A DNA stretch of 64,000 nt from Heliocidaris erythrogramma (lineage: Eukaryota; Echinodermata; Echinoidea; Camarodonta; Echinometridae). The stretch covers positions 5,762,873-5,826,872 of the forward strand of contig CM046853.1 in the NCBI GenBank assembly GCA_025617745.1. The letters are read 5' to 3'. The notes under the pieces were generated by a model, which saw nothing but the letters and a program-made list of their open reading frames with translations, had not been told where the DNA came from and searched no databases. This document shows positions 54,801 to 64,000 of this stretch, one piece after another; position 1 is the first letter of the stretch, and each line of letters opens with the position of its first letter. The translations under genes were made by a program, and so were the position numbers.

Positions 54801-56827
54801 TTCACTCGATAAAAGATAATATTTAACTTCCTTGCCATACCACAACATCAGCTTACAACCTGATGGGGTAAAATAAAAATGAAGTCTGTTTCAGATAAAT
54901 GATTTTAAATATGTTTTTTTTTTTTAAACAGATGTTGCCTACCACTTCTCTGTTCAGTTTCTGTCCCTTTGTCAGCGGTATTGTCTGTCTTGGTAGCATT
55001 TTTATTGGAATCATCATCACTGTCAACCTGAAGGTATGAAATAAGTGAATTTAAAAAATAATTTCTAGATCTAAACACATTAGCTCTTCCAACAGGCAGT
55101 AGAAGCAATTTGCCAGAGGGCAGGTAAGTAAGTTAGTAAGAAAGTAAGTGGGAGCACAGAGAGATTTGCAGAGAAAATGCTTTGCAACTATCAAAGGACT
55201 AATAAATATCTGCAGGCCCGATCTAATAACTGACACCAGCCTGATTAAAAAAATAAAAACTTATAGATATTTGGCTTTGTACATGTACATTAGCAGCATA
55301 TGGGAATTCACAATTCACAAAATGTAAAGAAATTTGTAACTTAGGGGCTTATCAGTTGCTACTTTTGTAATGAGTGTTTTTCAAAATTTACTTCCACAGT
55401 ACTGTATAATGATAATACATTTTTTTAAAGAAACAATCTATAATGACATTGTATAATGCATTTTGTTAAACCTATCTGTTGGAGAGGTTGAAGGATACAG
55501 AGGAGAAGGAAAAAAAAGGTTAATTGATTTTCTATATTGTTTTATAACATATTTTTGTTTGTAGGGAGAAACAACCACGTCATAACTAATTTATAATAAT
55601 TTAAATAAAACCAAAAAAAAATTACTTATAACAGATTTCATGCTTAATTACCTCCCACCCATCACTGTCATAGCCATCACCAAATGGTATATCGACATCC
55701 TCAAGATCTTGTGCCTCATCATCTTGTTCAGATACGACATTGGCTAGATCTGTTGATTCCTCTTCCATGGCTGGTTCAGGGACTGATGAAGTGTCTTTGA
55801 GATTATCCTCTGTCCAACCAAGTTGATTGGTTGTCACATCTTCACTAACCTTATCAGAACCATCCAAACTACCTGGAGAGCTGGGGGGAACTGTTCCTGA
55901 TACATCTTCTATAGTAGCATTAGATTCATCCTCACTGTCTACAACAGAGCTTGCAGTAGAAGGGCGATCAGTGAATTCTTTAACAACTTCACAAACAGCC
56001 TTGCTAATAGAGTCACCTCCCTCACCTGATTCCTTCAGTGTGGAATGTGAAGCGTTGATATCAGTGACAGTTATGGCTTGATCTACTTGAATGTCTTCTG
56101 AAACAGACGAGTCCGCAGTAAGTACTGTTGCAACCTTTTCTCTGGGTTTCATATTTTGAGAGCTGGTAGAAACAGAAGGTTCTTCATCTCCCTTGATAGA
56201 GTCTTCATCATCACTGATAAGTACTATTTCATCAGATATAGCTTTAGGTTTGTCCTTTCTTTTCTTATCTGCATGCACTACATCAAGCACAATAATGCAA
56301 TCATCGTCATCATCATCATCATCATTCCTGCTATTGCGAATATCACAATCATCTTCCAAATCTATTGGCTCTTCTTTCACTTTCTTTTCCATTGGTTCTC
56401 GTTTAATTTTCTTGGCTATCGACAATGCCAAAGCTTTCTCTTGAGTTTCAGCACTCCGGTTGACACAGGTAGAGTCACAGGTTTTACCTTGTTCAAAGCC
56501 TGAACTGCAGCTACTTGATGGTGGATGGTCATACTGCTTTTCTAGTACAGGAGGATCGATAGATAATAGATGATCATCCTTTTCGTCTAAAACAGGGCCA
56601 GCAGATGACAAAAAATCATCCTGATTGTCAAGAGGATTGTCAGTAGATGTTGGATGGTCATCCTGCTTGTCTAGAGGAAGGCTATTAAAAGGTTGATCAT
56701 CATTATCCTTGTCAAGAAGAGGGCCAGTAGATGGTTGATGATCATCATCCTTATTTTCTAGAGGGGGGTCACTTGCAAGGCTAACAGACCCTTCTGATCT
56801 TGGATTATCTGGCACTTCAATTTCCAT
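48899..56827 (-). CDS. C2H2 zinc-finger protein with acidic N-terminus, 4 coding exons (1264 aa)
   Basis: Coding exons on the minus strand: 55652-56827, 54943-55027, 52416-52613 and 48899-51234. Junctions are GT/AG and phases close to 3795 nt. Probably a nuclear DNA-binding regulator. Residues 22-103 form about six degenerate repeats of 14-15 residues (P-L-D-x-x-DDH type). IKRE (141-144) and VKEE (150-153) fit the SUMO acceptor consensus, while CIIVLDVV (177-184) and IVLISDDED (201-209) look like SUMO-interacting motifs. About 13-14 C2H2-type fingers lie between roughly 597 and 1260, irregularly spaced and without the TGEKP linkers of KRAB-type arrays; two or three (for example at KCYCIMTSKDK) are degenerate. 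An acceptor (TTACTCCCTTAG) lies 5 nt before the ATG, so a 5' UTR exon is expected upstream. No orthologue name is recognised. Confidence 0.9.
52665..53474. mobile_element. TIR element in the zinc-finger gene intron 2
   Basis: Ends GGTCTGTTCACAAAGTTGGG and its complement (GGTCTGTTCACAAAGTTGGG with one G fewer in the following run). The interior includes a segment (53238-53392) dense in GGCGCC/TGGCGC motifs. No transposase. Confidence 0.78.
53501..53527. repeat. Poly(A) tract
   Basis: A-run between the two transposable elements in intron 2. Confidence 0.85.
53911..53945 (+). promoter_or_regulatory. TATA box plus initiator
   Basis: TATAAAA at 53911-53917 and an initiator TCAGTTT whose A is at 53941 are exactly 30 bp apart, the canonical Pol II core promoter spacing. 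The predicted 5' leader is only 9 nt before an ATG. Confidence 0.6.
53950..54072 (+). CDS. Short lysine-rich ORF downstream of the TATA/Inr pair (40 aa)
   Basis: Starts MDFIIVKMPKKKFTKKRK, which has a nuclear-localisation look, and ends at a stop after an acidic tail (GPAAEDHLHSPS). It is probably the truncated first exon or N-terminus of the transposon's own protein. I do not recognise a family. Confidence 0.35.
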   Translation: MDFIIVKMPKKKFTKKRKLLEEGPAAEDHLHSPSIYTPEE

Positions 56828-58286
56828 TTTAGGCTAAGGGAGTAAGAATGAAATTGTAAAAATGTAAAATCAGTTATTTAAATCTAATATATTTTTTCAG
56901 GATAATGTACATGTGATCATGTAGCCTTACGAACCACTTCAATTTATTCATTATAACACTGAAAGGAGACCTAGCTGAAATTAAATTTTCACTGTTCTGA
57001 AAATTAAAAAAAAAATTAAATAGAGCCTATGAAAGACTTTCCCCAACAACTTGCTGGTAAGTGACAACCTAATTTTCATCCTTGCAAATGTAATCTCATA
57101 TTTTTGATTTCCTATTGCCACAGATTATTGTGTAGGAGTATATTTAAGCATATAGGAGTCTCCAGCAAAGCGCACTAGAGTATATTCAAATAGTAGCTGT
57201 GCTATATAAATGAATCTTATTATTATATCATCTGTTGTTGGTCCTAAAATTCCCTCTTATTTCATTAATATCGAGGTTTCAACAAAGAGATTCAATCATA
57301 CATGAAGGAGGGCGAGAGAGTCCGAATTAAGGAGGGCAGTTCTCTCAAGCCCTCCTTCGGAAGGCATACTTTGTATGATCGATCTCTTTGTTGAGACCTC
57401 AACGTTTAGCCCAATGGAGATTTCGTCAGACATCTCCACTACTGCACCACATCGTATAGTTAATGTTGCATCGCCAACAGTGTACACGCATGTGCCAAAA
57501 AGGGGCCATTTTGAATCTGCATGAGAGTAAGACTGCCAAATATCGGACATTGCTAAATATCGGACAAAAATATCATTAACACCTTGGACGCAGAATACGA
57601 GTTTTGCTCCGGCGCGATACTTGCATGCACTGAAATTGTATACCGACCATCTGTCACAGTATCAGCCGACAGTGCAGGGTGAAGCGAATTTTTCTTAGAA
57701 GAAAGCCTGAAAGTTACCCTGGTAGCAAGGAACCATCTGATTTCACGATCCGTTAGCGGGCGAAGCTATCTGGCACCAAGTCACGCGGGGGGGGAAGGTA
57801 GCCAGCCTAAATACATTCATGCAAGGGCATTGCCAATTTAGAGAGTGCACAGATCGCTTTCTACACATGAAAGCGTCGTGTGTTGGGAGTTGTATATGCA
57901 GTGAGTGCAGTAACTCTACATAGACGGAGTGTAGCCTACGTAGTGTAGAGTTCAGTGCCCGACTGTGGATGGCCGGGTTGATGGGTGGGTTGGAGGTGGG
58001 GGGGGGGGGGGGATAAGCGGGACCCTTAATGATTGGATGGTAAATAAACGAAGAAATAGAGATAATCTTAATTATCATCCAAACCGCACTGTAGATAAAA
58101 TGAACAGGCCCGTCATGCAGTTATAAAGTGGCCGAAAATACAAGAGGGCTATGTTAATTCTTTGCTTTTCGCTAGACACAGGTCATGGGAAAGCATTATA
58201 ATAATAAGAGTAATAATAATTTTTAAAATACCGATGATAAAAATAGGTATAAGAATGATAATGCTTATATTACAAGAATACTGATA
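56828..58286. promoter_or_regulatory. Upstream region of the zinc-finger gene
   Basis: Should contain its 5' UTR exon and promoter. Visible features: an inverted repeat at 57273-57400, two AAATATCGGAC motifs (57538 and 57556), and a G-run at 57999-58012 that inflates proline ORFs on the other strand. No TATA box is convincing. Confidence 0.35.
57273..57400. repeat. Inverted repeat
   Basis: GAGGTTTCAACAAAGAGATT... pairs with ...GATCTCTTTGTTGAGACCTC, and GAAGGAGGG with CCCTCCTTC, leaving a short loop. A small palindromic MITE is likely. Confidence 0.7.
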
Positions 58287-58460
58287 ATTTCTAATTCTTC
58301 ACCAAGTCACGGCATCCCATCACCAAGTCACTGTCATGTATATTATCTATGAAGAAAATATTTTGATTCTTCACCAAGTCACCATCATGTATATTATCTA
58401 TGAAGAATATGATAGTTTAATTCTTCACCAAGTCACGGTAACTCATCACCAAGTCTTCAT
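58287..58460 (+). repeat. Tandem array of ~55-75-bp units, left
   Basis: Units begin ATTCTTCACCAAGTCACGG and include TGTCATGTATATTATCTATG. There are about 2.5-3 units. The same unit occurs in inverse orientation at 62545-62785. Confidence 0.85.
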
Positions 58461-59469
58461 TTCTAGACAATATCCAACAAATGTGATTAATTGATATGTT
58501 CTTCCGAGATTATTTTTTCGTCAGTAAAATGTCCTATAAGGATGTAATTTTATTCCGTGTCCGACTGTTCTCAAACTCTCATGAATCTTGTTTTATTTCT
58601 GCTTTCACCCAGGACAGTTTATACATTAATGGGTAAATGTTGTTCCATAGATGGTAGTCGTCCGAGAGGTGTTTATAAGAGGTTAGGTGATTGTCCTCGG
58701 GTATTTTTTCTTTTGCTTTTTTTTTTAACGCTGGTTTTTTTTCTACAAATACAAGCATAAGATATGAAATTAATACTTGGCCGTCATGTTGTTCAGTTTT
58801 TGAAGGTTAAGGGCTTTATTGTAAATTAATTGGCAGATGCATTACGGTAAACCATTTGAGAAAAGTAATAGATTTTCCACTACTTTTTTTTAAAGATGTG
58901 TCTGAGAATCAAATTTATCTTACATGCCCGTCATGCATAGTTTTTTTTTAAATATTGCACAGAAAAGCATTTGTATATATGTATACGTTCCGAATGCCAA
59001 ATAATTCATTTAAAACATTTACTGTTTGCCAGTAGACCTACACCCTGTGCAAAGTTTGCCTTCCATCACGACAAATTTCATCTTGGATATGTGAGGACAA
59101 TAATTGGTAAATGTAGTTACCTCATGAAGGTGCCCAAGTTGTAAAGGCTTATTATAGCCAATATCATGTTCAACATTCACAGCTTCATGGCGACATCTTA
59201 ACAGTCACAGAAGCAGTCACTAACTGGTATCCGTTAATTCTTTAATATCTGATTGGAAAGCTTAAAAATACCATTCAGTGACATAGTATGAAACCTCAAT
59301 CAGATACCTTTTTATTTCATATCTCGCACTGTGATCACATTTGTCCCTTTAAACAATGTTTCTACACTCTTCGACCTTTATTGAAGTTTCGGTCACTGGC
59401 CATTTGAGTGTTTTTCTTTTGGGCAAATTATATCTATCCATGCTCTACTAGTTACACACTTTCGTTTTT

Positions 59470-61291
59470 AGGTGGTCTGTCGTAGTCAACAGACCACCTC
59501 TTAATTTCGTCAGAATTTTCTTTATTATTTATTTATTTATTTATTTTTCTCCCACTTTCTTGTTTCCACGAAATCTCAAAAGGTTCTCAGTCAATTTTCA
59601 TGACATTTCCGTCAGTCATCCGGGTATATAAGGTGAAGCTCGGATATCAAATTCAAGGTCATCAGGTCATCGTGACGTCATCCAGGCGCCATTTTGTAAA
59701 ATGACATTATCGTTCATATCTTCATAACGAGTCATAAAAAATTAACCATATTTAACACACATGAACTTCAGGTCAAGGGTCAACATAAAATGTCATCAAA
59801 ATCCGCGCACGCATCGTGACGCGCACGTACGCGCGCGTCAAAATTTAGAAATGCTCAAAATCACTTTTTAATCAAATTAGAGTACGGTTCAGGACATTTT
59901 AAGCATTTAAAAATTTTCCGTCCGTGCGCGCGTTATACGCGCACACAGCGCGTAGAGAACGTAAAAACGCCAGTTTTTCGCATGTTTCATCTTCCTGATA
60001 CTATTCTTGACAATTTCCAACTATTTACAGTCATTTTCGACCTTCCATAATGTCGTACGCGCGCATCAAACTTTCAAATTCTTGCGCACGTCAATGGGCA
60101 CTCTAATGTAAAAAGTGGTAAAAACATGCCCATCTAGAATTCGCCATAGCTCCTCAGAAGGGGCGGAAACCCCCCAATTTCTTTACATATTCTGAAAGCC
60201 TGTGAGTTGCAGATATGAATTCATGTAGAATTTTTGCCGATCTCATGTTCTAACGTCATCATATTTGCATATGAACTAAAAAAAGTGATTTTGAAAAAAT
60301 TATGTCATCATTTTTGTATTCTTTTGATAATATTTCAGTAATAGGTGATCGATTTTCTTCCAAATTTTGATATGTTATAGCTGAGACAATTCTCTACAAG
60401 ATCAGTTACCACCATTTTTCATTTTGATGACGTCATCACACTGAAATCTTCAATTAAAGACGACATGTCAGATTTTCTCTATTTGCGTGTTATGTCTATG
60501 GAAGATGATTTTTTTTCGAATCATGAATCTACATGACATCGTTCTCTGAGCAGTATCTCAGTTATTTTTTGTCTATTTTCTTCCAGATTTTAATATGTTG
60601 TAGCTGAGACTATAAGCTTTTACAAGTGTGGTCTCCAATTTTTGATCAGATGTCGGGATCATGCCCAATTTTTCAGTACAAAATGGGATTTGAGAATCCC
60701 GTTTTCGTTTACGTGTTATCTCTATGGGAAATATTCTGGTCTATCGGTAAAGCACATGACTACCATGGTCAAGGTACCTGGTTCGATCCCCGGGGCCGAT
60801 TTTTTTTTTTTTTTTTTTGCTTCTTTTTGCCTGATATTTTACCATCCTCTTCGACTATTGTAACATAAAAAATCACAAATCATGTAATAAACTGCCTTAT
60901 TTTCCGTATTATGTCTATTAGAAAGTAGTGTGCAGTAGTTTGTGTACAACCCTATGGAAATTGTGATTTCCTGTCCTGTATTAGAGCTATGGGGTTAATC
61001 TCCCAAGTATCCTGTATCATCATCATTATTATCGTCACCGTCATGATCATCATCGCTATTATTATATCATCGCCATCATCATTATATCATTATAATCATC
61101 ATAATCACCATTATCATCATCACCATAATCGTTTTACAATGACCGTTACACATTTTGCTACATTCCTGTCCTCAAGAGGCATCTCCATTCATGGCATTTC
61201 TTGACATCCTATCTTCAGTTTAGCATTTCCCCATTATTATGATCATCCTGATTACAATCATGATCGTACAAATTGAAAGACAGACCACCTA
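59470..61291. mobile_element. AGGTGGTCTGTC-ended TIR element
   Basis: Left end AGGTGGTCTGTC is matched by GACAGACCACCT at the right. The left end also forms a hairpin with ACAGACCACCT at 59490. The interior repeats degenerate blocks (for example TATTTCAG-TAAT-like and GTTGTAGCTGAGAC) and holds a tRNA-like sequence and a CAT/ATC-rich microsatellite (61018-61135). Confidence 0.65.
60735..60800 (+). ncRNA. tRNA-like pseudogene followed by T-run
   Basis: An A-box-like TGGTCTATCGGT and a good B box GGTTCGATCCCC are 30-odd bp apart, followed by a T18 run. The anticodon loop lacks T33 and the stems are imperfect, so it is not a functional tRNA. Confidence 0.5.
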
Positions 61292-61348
61292 ATTCGTCCT
61301 CATGACGAATTAAAATCTAGTTTTTTTTGGTTTTGTTATATATTTCAG

Positions 61349-61621
61349 AATGTACTAGCCATCACTAAGGGAATTGAACCTGGACAAATCGGTAGTCATG
61401 CTAACGATATGAGGTCCCACGTCCAGAATGAATTGTTGGTGATGGCAGAACCACCCCCCAACCAGAGGATGGTCTGTGACATGCCGTCTTGTCCTGATCG
61501 CTCAGGGGAGGACACAGGATGGCTGTGTTGCGATATATGCGGACGGTGGCTGCATTTGTTGTGTGTTAACCTGGAGAAAGGACATAATGTATGCCCAATT
61601 TGCGTTGCATTACATTGGTAA
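61349..61621 (+). CDS. Orphan terminal exon encoding a PHD finger (90 aa)
   Basis: Preceded by a clear acceptor (TATATATTTCAG) and open in phase 0 to a stop at 61619-61621. The ligand pattern C-x4-C ... C-x2-C-x4-H-x2-C-x9-C-x2-C (from CDMPSC to CPIC, about residues 43-86) is that of a PHD zinc finger; such domains read histone tails or occur in transposon proteins. Upstream (about residues 1-40) is polar sequence (NVLAITKGIEPGQIGSHAND). I find no convincing upstream exon within 58-61.3 kb. It may be the end of a host gene entering from the left or of a transposon protein, since inverted arrays bracket it. Confidence 0.55.
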   Translation, partial: NVLAITKGIEPGQIGSHANDMRSHVQNELLVMAEPPPNQRMVCDMPSCPDRSGEDTGWLCCDICGRWLHLLCVNLEKGHNVCPICVALHW

Positions 61622-61883
61622 TATTGTTTGTACATTCATATCTTTCTAACAAGGTTAGAGCGCAAACATGCTGACATGAAACATTTGAGATAAGAAATCG
61701 GAAAACAAAGAATTAAGAGAAATGGTGTTTATTTACGATATCATGTAAACATAATATTTTCAGTTGCCCTACAAGAGATTCTCATATCATGGGTGCCTTT
61801 TAATTTGTTTCAAATATATACTTCTCTTTTTTTTTTCTATTTTGTTTCAGTTGTTGGGTGGGGGAGCAATAAATCCACCATTT

Positions 61884-62310
61884 TATGCCTCCGCCCACGG
61901 AAGGTGGTGCCGGAGGCATTATGTTTTCGGGTTGTCCGTCCGTCCGTCCATCCCTCTTTCTTGTTTGAGCGATATCTAAAGAACAACATGAGGTATGAAC
62001 TTCAAACTTGGTGCTAGTATGTATCACCATAGGAAGATGATCTGGAGAGATTTGGGGTTAGGTAGGTCAAAGGTCAAGGTCACAGAGGCCAATTTCTGAA
62101 TTTCAGGTGTTAGCCTCGTTCTCACGATAACTCAAGAACCATTTGAGGTATGAACTTCAAACTTGCTGGAAGTATGTATCACCATAGGAAGACGATCTGA
62201 TTAGATTTTGGGGTAGGCAGGTCAAAAGTCAAGGTCACAGAGGCCAATTTCTGAAATTTCAGGTGTTAGCCTCGTTCTCACGATAACTCAAGAACCATTT
62301 GAGGTATGAA
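61884..62310. mobile_element. Minisatellite-bearing element, shorter copy
   Basis: Same TATGCCTCCGCCCAC start, hairpin and TCCG run as 35870-37196, followed by about 2.5 units of the ~170-bp repeat with diverged sequence. The right terminal repeat is not found. Confidence 0.78.
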
Positions 62311-62544
62311 CTTTGTATCACCATAATGAGATGAAATTTTCGTTGTCATTTGCTTTTCGACTTTGAAGAGTTGAATGGTATCTTTGCAGTGTATTCACAA
62401 TTCATTTGCATGTTCTCATGTATTACCGCAGAGGCTTATATTTTACCTGTTATTATGTCTGTGTATGTAATAAACAAAAAAGAATGTAAAAGAATAGAGG
62501 GAATGGAGGGAATATTATAGCAATATATCCATATAAAATGTACA

Positions 62545-62785
62545 GGACAGTGACTCGGTGAAGAATTAAAATACCATTTTCTTTATAGATAATATACATG
62601 ACGGTGACTTGTTGATGAGATGCCGCGACTTGGTGAAGAATTAAAATATCATTTTCTTTATATACATGACAGTGACTTGGTGATGAGATGCCGTGACTTG
62701 GTGAAGAATTAAAATACCATTTTCTGCACAGATAATATACATGCCGGTGACTTGTTGATGAGATGCCGTGACTTGGTGAAGAAAG
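62545..62785 (-). repeat. Tandem array of ~70-80-bp units, right
   Basis: Reverse complement of the 58287-58460 array: about 3.5 units with CTTGGTGAAGAATTAAAAT and ATGAGATGCCG(T/C)GACTTGGTG blocks. Confidence 0.87.
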
Positions 62786-63640
62786 AAAAAAAGTCTAGTT
62801 GGGAAGTAGATTATTCCGGTTTACCATTTTGTATTATAATTCCGTCTTATATGACATACATATATGATATCGACAGTCTGACTCACAATCTCACGCATGG
62901 CACCCATTTTTCTCACGCACCGGGACCACTGATCTCTGAAATCAGTGATCGGGACCTGATCGGTACCCGACAGGGGGAAAAAAAAGTTGCATTATTTGCT
63001 AGACTACGCACTGGCCGACCGCCTTCGCACGAGCCGTCTAGCCTGGCGCGCACGACGAATCGAGAACGCAGTGTGCAGCAGCAATGAATGCACATATCAG
63101 GTACTACGTACATGATATACTAGTACGATGAATCGCGCACGCGCATTGCATGGTTCTTGGGTCATGGATCGTACGTCGATATGGCGCACGCGCCGAGTCA
63201 TGAAAATCTCACGCATGAAAATCTCACGCATAAAATTTTTTTGAACTTGGCATCTCTGTAAAGAGCATTTATACAATCATCACACCCAGCTCTTCCAAAT
63301 ATCAAATGCGTCTTCACGTGCTAAAGTCCACAATACCCTTAAGTGTCCGATATTCGGCGCTCTTACTCTACAAGAGAAGCCATGTTGACCCAAGCACCGG
63401 TGAGTTTTCGATAATCTCTGAAACCCGTTTTTAGCATTAAAAATAATTTCGTAATCAAACATTTTTTTAAAGAGTATGTCAGAAGTCTCCTAGGAGAAAA
63501 CACTTTTTTTTTAAAACTCTTCATAGTTTATACATCCTTTTCCAGGCTACATTGTACCCCCCCCCCCCCTGCCAGTGTGCTGGCATGCCCACAGTCACAT
63601 CTACATTACCCAAGCTAGACCGAAAATTCTGTCTCTCGTT
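62786..63640. other. Unassigned DNA
   Basis: Includes a CpG-rich stretch (62930-63190) and tandem ATGAAAATCTCACGC copies (63196-63230). A minus-strand ORF (63280-63462) has no recognised domain. GTCCGATATTCGGCG (63346) echoes the AAATATCGGAC motifs at 57538-57565 in inverse orientation. Confidence 0.4.
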
Positions 63641-63647
63641 CGTTAGC

Positions 63648-63995
63648 TCTTCACTTAAGAGACAGAAACGGCCGTATCACTCTACTGTGCAAACCGAATA
63701 CCCATTGACTTACACACTATAACAGTTTGAATACGGCTGGAAGATTTTCAAACGGAGAAAACCTTGGACCCTGAATTACCTGAAAAAGGAGCATTAAAAG
63801 GAATAACAGTCAAATTGTTAAGTTGAACATGTTCGTTTAAGTATAGAGCCTAGGCCTAATCTATTTAATTTACACAAATATTTTTAAAAATCGTAATATT
63901 CACATTTTAACGACGACATGCCTACTGTTCCTCGGCGGTCAGTGAGTTTGCACAGGCGAGTGTATGGAGCGTTTCTGTCTCTAAGTGAAGAGCCG
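63648..63995. mobile_element. Short TIR element at the window edge
   Basis: GCTCTTCACTTAAGAGACAG at the left is matched by the complement of CTGTCTCTAAGTGAAGAGC at the right, with further pairing of the TGTGCAAAC blocks. About 350 bp, non-coding. Confidence 0.72.
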
Positions 63996-64000
63996 ACCCT

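Noticed and set aside
60735-60800. Functional tRNA gene
   Set aside because: The B box is good but the anticodon loop lacks T33 and the stems do not pair properly.
63280-63462. 60-aa minus-strand ORF as a gene
   Set aside because: No domain recognised and no supporting splice sites; left as unassigned.

Overview
This is eukaryotic DNA from a gene-sparse, AT-rich and heavily repeat-laden animal genome. Split genes with GT/AG introns, a Pol III tRNA gene, tRNA-derived SINEs, a LINE with RNase H, and many short inverted-repeat elements point to a marine invertebrate deuterostome. An echinoderm, probably a sea urchin, is my best guess, inferred from repeat style and protein character rather than proven.

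Three host genes can be assembled exon by exon. (1) A flavin-containing monooxygenase (FMO) lies on the minus strand at 9909-14841, with 4 coding exons and 433 aa. (2) NPRL2, the GATOR1 subunit that restrains mTORC1, lies on the plus strand at 30330-40241, with 11 coding exons and 387 aa; the catalytic arginine is conserved. (3) A 1264-aa C2H2 zinc-finger protein lies on the minus strand at 48899-56827, with 4 coding exons, an acidic repeat-rich N-terminus and SUMO-type motifs. A tRNA-Arg(TCT) gene is at 2006-2076 on the minus strand, and an orphan PHD-finger exon is at 61349-61621. Exon phases close in all three multi-exon genes, so the models are strong despite being made by eye. The genes show no obvious functional link to each other.

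Most of the rest is mobile DNA. The most informative pieces are these. A 2.0-kb terminal-inverted-repeat element sits in FMO intron 3 and carries inverted arrays of a 21-bp unit centred on a GGGGCCCC palindrome, plus what may be a remnant of an integrase-like transposase. A TTAA-target foldback family has three copies: one with its empty site preserved in a nearby duplication, one with a nested Tc1-like palindrome, and one split by a 5-kb LINE whose two ORFs are both open. A family with GGGGGTCGTTTCATCAAA ends has four copies; one splits a tRNA-like sequence and another abuts the zinc-finger gene's stop codon. A foldback element at 27962-28422 has a perfect 9-bp target duplication. A SINE interrupts a CR1/L2-like LINE fragment just upstream of NPRL2. 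Minisatellite-bearing elements lie at 35870 and 61884. A 4.5-kb interval at 58.3-62.8 kb is bounded by inverted ~75-bp arrays and encloses the PHD exon.

Layout: 0-9.9 kb, repeats and the tRNA gene; 9.9-14.8 kb, FMO; 15-28.5 kb, mobile elements including the LINE; 28.6-30.3 kb, SINEs and LINE fragment; 30.3-40.4 kb, NPRL2; 41-48.9 kb, MITEs; 48.9-56.8 kb, zinc-finger gene; 57-64 kb, inverted arrays, PHD exon and further repeats.
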